This document shows positions 9,856 through 20,129 of a DNA stretch of 64,000 nucleotides, one piece after another (the first letter of the stretch is position 1; each line of letters opens with the position of its first letter). The position numbers and the translations under genes are program-made. The stretch lies in contig JABLUY010000012.1 in assembly GCA_013306675.1 (NCBI GenBank), forward strand, positions 62,001 through 126,000, read 5' to 3'. This DNA is from Thraustochytrium sp. TN22. Lineage: Eukaryota > Sar > Bigyra > Thraustochytrida > Thraustochytriidae. A model generated the notes under the pieces. The model did not search any database. It was not told the origin of the DNA and saw nothing but the letters and a program-made list of their open reading frames with translations.

Positions 9856-12071
9856 CGTGGCCAGGAACTGCCACTGCCGGCACTGGCAGCCTCTGCCACC
9901 GCGCCGCGCGCGGCGTCGTCTTCCGCGCCGCGCACGCGGCGAACGTGCGTGCGTGCGAGCGTGCCTGCCGCGGAGTCGCGGAGCTCGCCGTGTGCCACTG
10001 CGTGGGTGGCTGCAGGTGCGCCTGACGCCGCCTGACTTGACTTTGCCGCAGTTGACCCGGCGCCGCCGGTTCACGGCCGCGTTCCGAGATCGCACGTACG
10101 CCACTGAGCGGCCACTCGCTGTCAAAGCACGGCCGCGGCGGCAATCCAACCAACTGCGTTACTGCGGCAGCCGGTCAAGGCGAAAGCACTGAGATCATCA
10201 TCGCGGCCGGAGGGCGAGGAGCTGCGCTGGCACTGCAGCCGCAGCGCACTGCGGAAGATGGCGAAGCGCCGTCTGACTGTGCCCGTAGTACGACTGCATT
10301 GTCTCCGAGGCCGCCCTCAGGAAAACGGCGCAGGCGCTCGGGCGCGGAGGTAAGACCAGCGTTTCTGGCCAGGGCAGGTTCGGGGGGACAGGCCAGGGCG
10401 TGAATGATGAGCTCGGACTGGTGGGTAGCGGGCCGGCGGCCAGGACGAGGCTTGATGATCGCGTATACACTCAGCTTGTGACTTGTAGGAACTCCCACAA
10501 ACTCCCACAAACAGGGGCATTGGAAAGGTTGAAGGACAAGGTCACTTGCGAGCGGCGAGCGACAAGGATACTACTTACATGTTAGGATACCACGGCGGTG
10601 GGTACGAGCTACCGGGCACTAGGTAGGACGAAGTTCAAGCGAAGAACAGAAACACGACAACGCGAGGCGTGGTCCAGGCCCGAGGAGCTGCGCTGACTCG
10701 GCTCGTGCGAGGAACTTGCTCCGGGCGAGGATCTTACTCCGGGCGAGGAGCGCACTCTCGGTGAGAGCACAATAATGTGCTTTGTGTTCGACACGCCTTT
10801 CCCAGTAATAATTCGCAATAATTCGCAGTGTATCGCCGTGCCCGCTGGCTCAAGGTGCCGCCGTGAACAGGACAGCTTGCTCTGGGCGAGACTTTCGCCT
10901 CGTTTGCAGCCAGCCTTGAAGCTGAATGCCCGCTTCGGACGAGGAACTCGCCTCTTGCTTAGTCCATGCGTTCCGAGCATGGGACTTGGCCAAATCACCC
11001 TGTGCGACCAAGTCGAGCGATTGCTCTCGTCGCTCGTTCCAACAAGCGATCCCCCTCCTCTTGACTCGCTCCTGCGCAGTTAGAAACCTTCGGCGCCTGA
11101 CTGGCTGGCTACGGTTCGCAGAACCCAACCTGGCCGCGGTTCACGGACCTCGTCATAACCGGCCCAGCGGCGCTGGCCTGATCCGCCTTTTCGATTGAAA
11201 GCAAGGATGCCGACTGACAGTGAGGCTTCCAACGCAACTTGAAGCGACTGCCGCCAGCCTTCTAGCTGGCCACGCGGCTGCAAGTTACGTACAACCTTGT
11301 CTGGTAGGTCATCGGTGCGACACCATCTCGCGCAAAGCCTGCAGCTTCAGGCTCTCCGTCTTGTCAGGTCAGAGGCGTGGTGCATCCCTCGCCGTTCTCG
11401 CATTGAGCTCGATCGAGCTCACCGCTCCAGTGTCATCGAGACGAAGGCATTGCAGCGCTCCGAGTCCAGCCACCACCGCATCATGATCGCGCCGTTGCAG
11501 TGGTCGTCCAGACTCGTCCTGACTGCGACCGCGTTGGCAACCTCCGAGTCCTATGCTCCGAGTAATTATGCACCTGCGCGGCTGCTCCGCTCAGGCTGAC
11601 TGCTTGGTCAGATCAAGATCAGAGTCTGGCGCAACAGTGCATCTGCGGCGCCACTTGCAGTGCCGCAGTGATCATGGTGGTCACGGTGATGACGACATGA
11701 TGATTGCTGATCAGGCGAGGCCAGGCAGGTCCTCTGGAGGGCGCATTGTGGTGGTCTCGTGCCGAGCAATGCTGCAAGACCAACCAGACGGCACCGGCAG
11801 ACGCACCGAGCGCAGCGCTCTCGCAACGCGCCGCGGGCGCGCCGCGCGCCTGGGACGGCACGGGCATACCTGAATCTCGGGCCCCTCGCAGCCTCGCGCT
11901 GGCTGGAGCGCAGCGGAGTCGGCAGGGCAGCGCCCCGCGAGCCTGCGCATTTCATTTCCTCCGGCTCGACGTGCCGGCGAGGCGCACTAGCTAGCTAGAG
12001 CGGCGAGAGCGCGAGCGCGAGCGCGAGCGCCAGCGCGCGCGGCGCGGCAGTCCTCGCGAGCAGGCCCGGAC
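9856..12071. other. Divergent spacer between transporter copies 5 and 6
   Basis: About 2.2 kb with no convincing gene on either strand; the open frames are short and have no recognisable domain. It contains a TGCG run (9944-9957) upstream of copy 5, a doubled ACTCCCACAA unit at about 10493-10512, a cluster of GGGCGAGGA-like words at 10680-10760, a CTAG tetranucleotide run at 11986-12000 and a GCGA run at 12006-12030, the last two just upstream of copy 6. Confidence 0.5.
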
Positions 12072-13487
12072 ATGTCGGCCAATGTGGGCACGCTCATCCT
12101 GGCGTCCGTGACGGCGGTGCTGCCGGTCTTCATCATTATGCTCATCGGCGCATACCTGGTGCGGCGCGGCCTGCTGGACAAGAACTCTGCGCGGGTGATG
12201 GGCTTTCTGGTCAAGAACTTCTTGGGCCCGAGCCTGTTCTTCCTGCGACTGGGTGAAGGCCTCTCGCCGGAGCTCTTCAAGGAGATCTGGGTTCTCTGCG
12301 TCGCAGGCTTGGGCATTATCACCTTCAATGCAACCGTGGGCTGCATCCTGTCGTGGCTGAGCAAGCCGACGCAGGAGTTCCGGCCCTGGCTCATCCTCGC
12401 CTACACCTTTCCAAACTCGAACGGGCTCCCTCTGGTGTTCGTCTCTGCGTTGTGCTCGACGACGGACATCCGGGCGCCAGCGCGCCTCCGCGCGGAAGGC
12501 GCCGGCGAGTTCCTCTCGCAGACCGAGTGTCAGGAGCTCGGCGAGGTCTATGTCGTGCTCTACGTCGTTGGCCCCACAATCTTGCTCTTCCTCATCGGCT
12601 CCATGCTATCGCAGCGCCTGGAGCGCGTCAGCAACGCGGAGCCGCAAGCTGACATTGAAGACCAGAGCGCAGCAGCGGCAGACAAGACCAAGACGCCTCA
12701 AGCCGCTGGCGCGCCAGCGCCCAACCCGGACCACATCGAGCTGCATCAGGTGCCACAGTCCGACGCTCCAGACGCCGACAATGGCGTTGAGCTGGCGCTT
12801 CCACCAGCCGTTGAGCCGACGAGTGTGGATGCCAGCGCCGCGCAGGTCCCGGCCGCTGTGCAGCCGCGGAGGCAGGACACTCAGGCATCCCAGTCGGCGG
12901 CCTCGCGCGAGAGCCGCCCGACCTTTTGGATCACGCTCGGCAAGGCCTTTTTGCAGCCGGCCGTGGCCTCACAGCTGATTGCCATCGTCATCGCCATGAT
13001 CGCGCCCCTGCAGGCTTGGCTGTTCGCAGACGACACCGCCGCGGCGCCCTTTGTCGGCGTGCTGCGCATTCTCGCGCCGGGCCTTGTGCCCACGGTCGTC
13101 TTCGCGCTCGCCACCATGATGGGCATCAAGATGGGCCAGACGTCCTACAGCGACCTTCTCGGTGGCGACGAGTCCGTCGTCGGCATTTCGCGCGTCACCA
13201 TGCTCACCTTCGTTTTTGGCAGGATGTTCATCATCCCCGGCATTTCCTTTGCCATTCTTTACTCCATTCTCGACATTTTTCCCCGCGACCAGATGCTCCT
13301 CATTGTACTCTTCTCCGAGACCTTTGTGCCCACCGCCAATTTTGCGGCAATCATTGCCCCGCCCAAGTACGGCCAGCTCATCTCGCTCGGCATGATCAAT
13401 CAGTACTTCGTTGGTATGCTCTCCATGGTCGGCTGGTGTCTCCTGGCGCTCATCATCACCTCCAATGCCACCGCTCCCAGCGTCTGA
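12072..13487 (+). CDS. PIN-LIKES/ECM3-type membrane transporter, copy 6 (471 aa)
   Basis: A complete single-exon copy starting MSANVGTLILASVTAVLPVF, with GLPLVFVSALC, an ECQELGEVYVV block, a loop with GVELALPPA (nt about 12780-12806), and a second half with DDTAAAPFVGVLRILAPG and GISRVTM (the second Arg of the block is Val here). By eye it is closest to copy 7, which shares DDTAASPFVGVLRLIAPG and the same loop spacing. Ten or so hydrophobic segments in two groups of five fit the family fold. A CTAG-rich run and a GCGA repeat precede the ATG by 40-90 nt. The substrate cannot be read from the sequence. Confidence 0.9.
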   Translation: MSANVGTLILASVTAVLPVFIIMLIGAYLVRRGLLDKNSARVMGFLVKNFLGPSLFFLRLGEGLSPELFKEIWVLCVAGLGIITFNATVGCILSWLSKPTQEFRPWLILAYTFPNSNGLPLVFVSALCSTTDIRAPARLRAEGAGEFLSQTECQELGEVYVVLYVVGPTILLFLIGSMLSQRLERVSNAEPQADIEDQSAAAADKTKTPQAAGAPAPNPDHIELHQVPQSDAPDADNGVELALPPAVEPTSVDASAAQVPAAVQPRRQDTQASQSAASRESRPTFWITLGKAFLQPAVASQLIAIVIAMIAPLQAWLFADDTAAAPFVGVLRILAPGLVPTVVFALATMMGIKMGQTSYSDLLGGDESVVGISRVTMLTFVFGRMFIIPGISFAILYSILDIFPRDQMLLIVLFSETFVPTANFAAIIAPPKYGQLISLGMINQYFVGMLSMVGWCLLALIITSNATAPSV

Positions 13488-14221
13488 GAGGCATGTATAG
13501 ATGGATGCGTGGATGTAACGCAAGAAAGGGACGCTGGCAGGAGGCAGCAGCAGTAGCAGCAACAATAACAACAGCATCAGCAGCAAAAACAACGAGGGCC
13601 AACGGGTCGCCGTTGAGGCAGGCAGGCACCAGGCACCGGGTGGCAACCGCTCTATATTTTATTCGCAGGCCCTCTTGCGTCCGAGCCGAACTCGTGTACG
13701 ACTTGACGACTGCGCGGCACCATTTTGTAGTCCGAGCTTTCTAAAACATGTTTCTGAACTCGAACAAGCGCCATGCTACACGTCGGCGATGCTCTGCACA
13801 GAGCGCAGTGCAGTCCTGTCAAGGCTTGACGTCGAAAAAGAAAGCGTGCAACTACGTCGAGGCCTCTTTGGCAAGAGAACGAGCGCTTGCAGTTCTCCAT
13901 CTGCCGCCGCACTCCTTGCAGCTTTACCAGGGGCTTCGGGGTCTGCTCAGTCCGCTGCAGGCAGTTCGCCGTGGCACCACTGACCTCAGCCAGCCAGATG
14001 CCAGAAGGAAAGAACTCAGTAAGTTACTGCCTGCCTGTGCTACTTCAGTTTATGGTGCGCGCTCGCTACTAACAGCGTGTGTCGCGTCAGCCCGCGGCCA
14101 GCTCGCTAGCTAGCCAGGTAGCCAGCTAGAGGCTAGCTACTCGCGCGCTTGTGCGCGTGGCGGTGCGATCTCCTCTCACCTCTCTCTGCAGCCACCACAC
14201 CTCACCACAGCATCAGAAGCA
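13488..14221. other. Intergenic spacer, copy 6 to AP-1 gamma (convergent)
   Basis: No gene recognised. It holds a CAG/CAA-rich run at about 13543-13592 and a cluster of GCTAGC/TAGCTAG words at 14104-14139, about 80-115 nt beyond the gamma-adaptin stop codon. Confidence 0.5.
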
Positions 14222-16828
14222 TTAGAGAGACGGCGGAAAGCCCTGGACGGTGGCCTGCTCAACGCGCTGCTGCCCGGAGATGGTGTAGGTGATCTTGATC
14301 TTCATGACAATCGGCTTGGAGCCCTGCATGGAGTTGACGAGCACGATGCGCTGCTGGATTGTGGATGCGCCAAAGGGAGCGAGAGTATGGCCGGTGGGCG
14401 ACTCCATGCGCTGGGAAATGAACTTGGGCACGGCGCTCTGCAACATAAAGCCGGAGACCTCCTCGCCGTTGTTATTGGAATAAGTGGCAGTCACGATGGC
14501 CTCCTTGTCAGCGGCGCCTCGCGCAAAGTCCATCGTGACGGAAATGCCGTCCTTGCTGAAGGCGTTGAGCGTCGGGAAGGACTCGCCGTTGCTGGTGCCA
14601 TTGGAGCTGCCATTGCTGCCGCCACCAAACATGCCAAAGGGGTCGTCGTCACCGCCGCCCATGGGCGCGGGCGCGGGCGCGGCGGCCGGCGTGGGGGCGG
14701 CACTGCTCGCGCCGCCGCCGCCGCCGCCCCCACCGCCAAAGATCTCCTCCAAAACATCGAGGGTGCCGGCGCCGCTCGAGGAGGCGGGCGCCGCCTCGGC
14801 TGGGGCGCCTCCAAAGATGTCGAGCGCGTCCTGCTGCTGCGCCGCGGGCTGCCGGGACGCCTTCTTGCCCTTGCGCCTCGCACGCGCCTCCTCCTCGTCG
14901 CTGTCACTGTCTTCACTGTCATCATCGTCGTCGTCGTCGTCGTCATCATCCTGGCCGAGCGAGCCAACGTCGTCGTCGTCGTCGTCGTCGCCACCGAGAA
15001 CAGCCTCGGCGGCCTTGACGCGGCGCTCGGCGAGCTCCTCATCGGTGGGCGCGGGCATCTGCGCGAGCCAATCGGCCTTCATGGAGGGGTCGAAGTCGCC
15101 GAGGAGCATGGCGGAGAACTCGGTGGAGCGGGCCTGGAGCTCGGCGTGCATGGACTGTTCGTAGATCTTGAGGAGGCCCGCAATTCTTGGGCGCGTCTCG
15201 TGAAAGCGGGTGGAAAGCTTGACGTAGGCGTTGAGCACCATGGCCTTGGTTTCCACGGACGCGGCGTGGTCGCGGCGCGTGTACTCGAGCAGGTCGAGAA
15301 CGGCGTCCTCGGAGCGAGGTGCGTAGGGCTCGCCGTCAACGCCGTCCTCGCGGTCGGCCGGGGCAAGCAGGAGCGAGCCGTACTCGCCGAGGGTCCAGAC
15401 GGCGAGGCTGACGAGACCGCGCTGCGACTTGTCCTCGCTGAGCGCGTCGAAGAGGCGGTGCACGACAGCAGGGCGGAAGGCCTCCGCCTCGGGCTGGCCC
15501 ACCAGCGCGACGGTGGACTGCCAGACCTGGTCGCGCGCGCGACCGCCCGCGATGCAGAGCGCCGAGACCATGGTATGAACCTGCCAGGCCTTGGAGGGTG
15601 CGTAGAGAAAGGCGGCGTCGTGCAGGCGCGTGCAGAGCGACTCGCGCTGCTCCTGCGGCGCGACGACCAGGTAGTGCAGGACCTCCTTGGCGAGAGGCAC
15701 GACGGACTCGCGATTGATGAGCGCAAAGACGAGTTCGATGGCGCGCGAGCGGATAGAGGAATCCGCGTCGCGCAGGCAGTCCACGATGGTCTCCCGGTGG
15801 CGCTGCACAGCCTCCTTGTCGACCTCGACAACGTCGTTGAGCATGTAGAGCGCGACATAGCGGATGTTGTTGTCGCGGTTGGACAGGAAGCGACCGAGAA
15901 TGTTGATGGCGAGCACGCGGAGGCCGTCCTCGCAGTCAATGGAAAGGATGGTACGCACGCACTCGTAGAGGATGGAGTTGCCCGAGTTGCGGTTACCCTC
16001 CGTGTTGGTGGCGACCTGTGCGAGGATGTCGTTCATCTGCTCGGACGCCGCGGCGTGGTCCTTGCCGAGCAGGCCCAGGAGCTGCAGCACCTGCACCTGC
16101 AGGAATGGGTCGGTGATGCCGTTGACGTCGTACTCGGGCGCGTAGCCGCTGAGCACAAGATCCTTGAGCAGGCGCACGAGGTGCGGCACGGCCTTGCGCA
16201 CCTTCTTGATGTAGCGCGGCTGCGAGCGCGCCACCTCGGCCAGCAGCGAGGCCGCCGTGAGGCGCACCGCGTGGTTGCGGTCCTGCAGCAGCTGCAGCGC
16301 CACCGGCACGAAGTCCTCCACCATGTCCGGCACCTTGCGGACGATCTGCACGGCGCACAGCGCCGCCTTCTTGCGCGTGTACACCTGCGCGTGGTTGAGG
16401 AGCTTGAGCACCTGGTTGGACAGGTCGCGCAGCATCTCCTTGTTGCTCACGTTGCCCAACGCCGAGAGCGCCAGGCCCTGGATGAACTGGTTGCGGTGCT
16501 CCAGGTCCGAGCTCAGCGAGTTCGTCACGAGCGTCAGCACCTCTGCGCTCTCCTCCACCAGGATGGCCAGGCCCAGGTACCCGACGCGCTTGTCCAGGAA
16601 CCGCGGGCTCGCGATCAGCTTCAGGCACTCCATCTGCCCGAAGTGGCTCGGGTACCCGAGCATGTGAATGAAGAGCAGCTTCGCGACGTTGCGGTGCCGG
16701 AACGTGGCGTCCTCATCGCGGAACGACGTCCGGATCTGCGAGCTCTCCGTCGTGATGACCGCGCGCTCCTCCGCCGCCGTCTTGCACGCGCGCACCTTGC
16801 GGATCAGCTCCCTCAGCTTGATCGACAT
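14222..16828 (-). CDS. AP-1 clathrin adaptor complex, gamma subunit (868 aa)
   Basis: Large subunit of the AP-1 adaptor, which recruits clathrin at the trans-Golgi and endosomes and binds dileucine cargo signals. Residues 1 to about 590 are the helical-repeat adaptin trunk: it begins MSIKLRELIRKVRACKTAAEER, and TSFRDED and NVAKLLFIHMLGYPSHFGQMECLKLI follow in the usual gamma order. Residues 600-740 form a hinge with long Asp runs (about 611-637), a Lys/Arg patch, and Ala/Pro/Gly low complexity. Residues from about 745 are the gamma-ear, with TYSNNNGEEVSGFMLQSAVPKF. The start at 16828 is chosen because family homology begins at that Met; the in-frame extension to 17221 is Arg/Gly/Ala low complexity over a pentanucleotide repeat. 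Gamma rather than alpha, beta, delta or epsilon is favoured by the MSIKLRELIR start and the ear type. Length is normal. Confidence 0.95.
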   Translation of the reverse strand: MSIKLRELIRKVRACKTAAEERAVITTESSQIRTSFRDEDATFRHRNVAKLLFIHMLGYPSHFGQMECLKLIASPRFLDKRVGYLGLAILVEESAEVLTLVTNSLSSDLEHRNQFIQGLALSALGNVSNKEMLRDLSNQVLKLLNHAQVYTRKKAALCAVQIVRKVPDMVEDFVPVALQLLQDRNHAVRLTAASLLAEVARSQPRYIKKVRKAVPHLVRLLKDLVLSGYAPEYDVNGITDPFLQVQVLQLLGLLGKDHAAASEQMNDILAQVATNTEGNRNSGNSILYECVRTILSIDCEDGLRVLAINILGRFLSNRDNNIRYVALYMLNDVVEVDKEAVQRHRETIVDCLRDADSSIRSRAIELVFALINRESVVPLAKEVLHYLVVAPQEQRESLCTRLHDAAFLYAPSKAWQVHTMVSALCIAGGRARDQVWQSTVALVGQPEAEAFRPAVVHRLFDALSEDKSQRGLVSLAVWTLGEYGSLLLAPADREDGVDGEPYAPRSEDAVLDLLEYTRRDHAASVETKAMVLNAYVKLSTRFHETRPRIAGLLKIYEQSMHAELQARSTEFSAMLLGDFDPSMKADWLAQMPAPTDEELAERRVKAAEAVLGGDDDDDDDVGSLGQDDDDDDDDDDDSEDSDSDEEEARARRKGKKASRQPAAQQQDALDIFGGAPAEAAPASSSGAGTLDVLEEIFGGGGGGGGGASSAAPTPAAAPAPAPMGGGDDDPFGMFGGGSNGSSNGTSNGESFPTLNAFSKDGISVTMDFARGAADKEAIVTATYSNNNGEEVSGFMLQSAVPKFISQRMESPTGHTLAPFGASTIQQRIVLVNSMQGSKPIVMKIKITYTISGQQRVEQATVQGFPPSL

Positions 16829-17786
16829 GGCGCCGCCGCGCGCCGCGCGCCGCGCGCCGCCGCCGCGAGCCGCTGCCTCGCCCGCCTGGCCGCGGCCGCC
16901 GCCGCCGCCGCGCGCCGCCGCCCGCGCGCCGCCGCCGCCGCCGCCGGGCTGCGCGGCCGCCTCTCCTGGCTGCTCGCCTCGCCTCGCCTCGCCTCGCCTC
17001 GCCTCGCCTCGCGCGGCCAGGCGAAGGGCTTTGCTCTGATTTGATTTGATTTGATTTGATTGCCTTCCTTCGTCCACGATCGACGCCAAGGTGGCCGCCG
17101 CGATCCTGCCCGCGCCCGCCTTACGGCGCGCCCCGTCGCCGCGCCGCCAAGCCGCGCCGCCGCCCGCCTTAAGGTGCCCCGCGCAACGGCGGCCAGCGAC
17201 TCCGAGTCCGAGGCGGGCCACGTCGACGATGTCATCAGAGGCTTCAGAGCGACGAGAGGAGCGTGAGAGTCAGAGAGAGACGAGTGAGAGAATCAACGAC
17301 CGCCTCTCAATTCACTTTAGGCCTAGGCCTAGAGCGAGGCGAGCTTCGACTTGGCCTGCTCGGCGGAGAGACGCGGAGAGAAGAAGACCAAGAGAGGGAG
17401 GGCGGCCAAAAGACGCGCGAGGAGGCCGGCCAGAGCATAGTCCACGAGACGAGCACTGGCAGGCTCTCTACGAGCTCTGGCAGGCTCTCTACGAGCTCTA
17501 CAGGCTCTCTACGAGCTCTGGCAGGCACTCCACGAGCTGGCCGCTCACAGCAAGGAGGCAGAGCGAGAGTGGGAGAGCTTGGTCAACAAGCGGCAGCCGT
17601 CAAAGTCAGGGGGCCCTGGCCGGGGTCGCGGGGGAGGATCGTATGCATGCACAGTCAGCGCGAACACAGGCTTTACTACTCAATCAAATGTCACAGACGG
17701 TCGTCGCAGCGTTGAGCACGTGCTCGCCTTCGCTTTTGGCGGAATGCGACCAGCCTCTCGGTGCTCGATTCTCCCGAAGCTCAAAC
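16829..17786. other. Repeat-rich 5' flank of AP-1 gamma and 3' spacer of transporter copy 7
   Basis: No gene recognised. It contains a (CCTCG)n run at about 16976-17010, a (TTTGA)n run at about 17036-17061, a doubled AGGCCT/CCTAGG word at 17318-17333, and a set of three or four imperfect units of about 21 nt (core GGCTCTCTACGAGCTC) at about 17460-17540. The first two sit 150-230 nt upstream of the gamma-adaptin ATG. Confidence 0.6.
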
Positions 17787-18553
17787 TCAGGCGGTGACGG
17801 AGGTGGTGATGGTGAGCGCGAGAAAAGTGAAGATGGTGAGCGTGAAGAGCCCGACAATGTACTGGTTGATGAGCGAGAGGCTGACAATCTTGGCGGGGGC
17901 CATGGGCGAGGTGAGCGGGACGAGGTTGGCCGTGGGCACGGCGAGCTGGCTAAAGAGGATGAGGAGGAGGATCTGGTCCTTGGGAAAGAGGTCCACGCAG
18001 GCGTACAGGATCGCAAAGCCGACGATGGGCATGATCACCATGCGACCGACGACAAGCCAGAGCATGGTGCGGCGCGAAATGCCGGTGATGTCCTCGTTGC
18101 CGCCGAGCAGGTCGCGGTACCGCGTCTCGACGAGCTTGAGCCCCATCATGTTGGACAGCGCCATGACAACGCACGGCACGGTGCCGGGCGCGATGAGGCG
18201 CAGGACGCCCACGAAGGGCGAGGCCGCCGTGTCGTCGCCGAAGAGGAAGCTCTGCAACGGTGGGACCATGGCGATGAAGATCCCGAGCAGCTGCGAGCTC
18301 ACGGCCGGCAGCTTGAAGGTCTGGAGCAGGAGCATGAACATGGAAATTCCCTTGGTTGCCTCGGGCATCTGCGTCGCCGTCGCCGCCGTCTCCTTGACGG
18401 GTGCCGGCGGAGGGGCGGTCACTGACGCGGCGGACGGCGGCAGCGCGAGCTCGATGCCGTTGTCCTCGACCTCCGGGGCCGCGCCGCGCACAGCGAAGGA
18501 GCCGGACGCCGTCGAAGAGGTCGAGGCCGCGGAGGTAGCGTCGTCCGTCGAGT

Positions 18554-18598
<45 letters not shown>

Positions 18599-19193
18599 TG
18601 GCGGCGCGGGCGGCGTCCCGCTCTAGGTCACGGGCCGCCTCTTCCCTGTCCCTGGCCGACGCGAAATTTGTGCAGGCAAAGGTGAGGATACTGGGCGCGA
18701 TGGTGTACAGAAAGAGGTAGACCTCGCCGAGCTCCAAACACTCGTCCGAGTCCATGTAGACCGACTCGCCGGCCACCTGCAAGCGCTCCGGCTTGCGAAT
18801 CGTCCCGCTCGCGCAAAAGGCTTGCAAGAAGGCGAGCGGCAGCGCGCTAAAGTTCGTAAAGGTGCCGGCCAGCACAAAGTACTTGCGGAAGGCGCGCGTC
18901 GGCTTGGCGACCCAAGCCAGCGCTTCGGACATGATGTAGCTGAAGGCAATGATGATGATGCCCATGACCAGCATGATCCACACCTCTGCGAAGAGCGCGC
19001 GCGAGAGGCCCTCGCCCAGGCGTACCACGAAGAGCGCTGGTGCGAACAGCCTCGTCACCAGGTACGAGAGCGTCTCCGCCGAGCGCTGGTCCAGCACCTT
19101 GCGCCGCACGAGCCAGCCGCCCACGCACATGAGCAAGAAGATCGGCAGCACCGCCTGCACGGACGTGAGCACCAGCTTGCTCGCGCTCACCAT
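17787..19193 (-). CDS. PIN-LIKES/ECM3-type membrane transporter, copy 7 (468 aa)
   Basis: Single-exon copy beyond the AP-1 gamma gene. The ATG at 19193 (MVSASKLVLTSVQAVLPIF) aligns with the other starts; the in-frame extension to 19718 is Arg/Ala/Pro-rich and unmatched. Signature: ALPLAFLQAFC, ECLELGEVYLF. Loop: a (GA)n run (nt about 18556-18597), then NGIELALPPSA (nt about 18433-18462). Second half: DDTAASPFVGVLRLIAPG and GISRRTM. It resembles copy 6 most, so the two may have been neighbours before or after the adaptin gene came to lie between them. Role as for the family, substrate unknown. Confidence 0.9.
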
Positions 19194-20129
19194 CTTTGCC
19201 AGCTTGCTTGAGCCCAGCACGCGGTGAGGCCGTCTCTGCCTTCGTTTCACCAGCTTCGGGTTCTGCGCGCCGCCAAGCGCGTGGAGCCCGCGAGCAGCGA
19301 CTTTGTGCCGCCCACCCGAGCAGTCTCTCGGCTTGGCCTCGAGGCCCTCAGCCGAGCTCCCAGCCAAAGGCCCGGGAGTCGGGACGCCACCCGCGCGGCG
19401 CGACTTCGCGCAAGTGCTCGAGGCTCGTGCTGCGGCAGTGGTTTTCCCACGGTCGTCCGCGACTGCACAAGAATTCGTGGTCCGAGTCGAGCCCGATTCC
19501 ACGGCGCTCAAGCTCAGGCTGTCCGAGTCAGGGTCCGAGTCAGGCCGCCGTGCCAGCGCCGGCGGCCGCGGCTCCTCGCCGCCGGGCTTGGCCCACCGGC
19601 CCGCGCCTGCCAGCGCGAGCGACTGCTCGTGTCGCGTGGCCTGCTCGCGCGCTCTCAGGCTGGCCCGGCCGGGCCGGCGGCGGCGACGACGACGATGCGC
19701 GGGAAGGACGCCGTCCACCGCGTGGTCGGCAGGAGCGGCGGGACGCTCGCCGCGGCCGCCGGGCTAGCTCGCTCGCTCGCGCGGCTTGCCTCGGCTCGCG
19801 CGCGGCCGGCTTGCCTCGCCGTGCGCAGCCCCGTCTGCGCCCGCGCTGGCGCTCGCCGCGTGAGCGTCGGACGAGCCAGGTTTGGTTTGCAGAAGCCTGA
19901 ACTTCGAAGTGCTAGTACCCGGGCAGGGGGGTGGTACCCTTGTACCAGTATCAGCAGCACATCTCAAGTTCTCCAGAGTTCCTGGCACTAAGCTTGCGCG
20001 CATGGGACCGCAAGCGCAGAGCTCGCTTTGCTTTCCGCACACGCGCGCCGGCCTTCAAACGCCTCAAACGCAGCACGTGGCACCGCAGCCAAGGCCGGGT
20101 TGACTGTGCGGAGGTTTTCAATGAACGAC
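19194..20129. other. Spacer upstream of transporter copy 7
   Basis: No gene recognised. GC-rich, with long chance open frames on both strands that are Arg/Ala/Ser-rich and carry no motif. Confidence 0.45.

Noticed and set aside
11219-11250. Reverse-strand match to the GTTGCGTTGG word of the LRR spacer unit
   Set aside because: Only about 15 bp agree and the surrounding sequence does not align.
14387-17044. Open frame of 885 codons on the + strand opposite AP-1 gamma
   Set aside because: It mirrors the adaptin codons, is Val/Ala/His/Arg-rich, has no motif, and the minus-strand protein is a clear family member.
17091-18425. 444-codon + strand frame over the 3' end of transporter copy 7
   Set aside because: Antisense to conserved transporter helices; Asp/Glu/His-rich as expected from reading the reverse strand.
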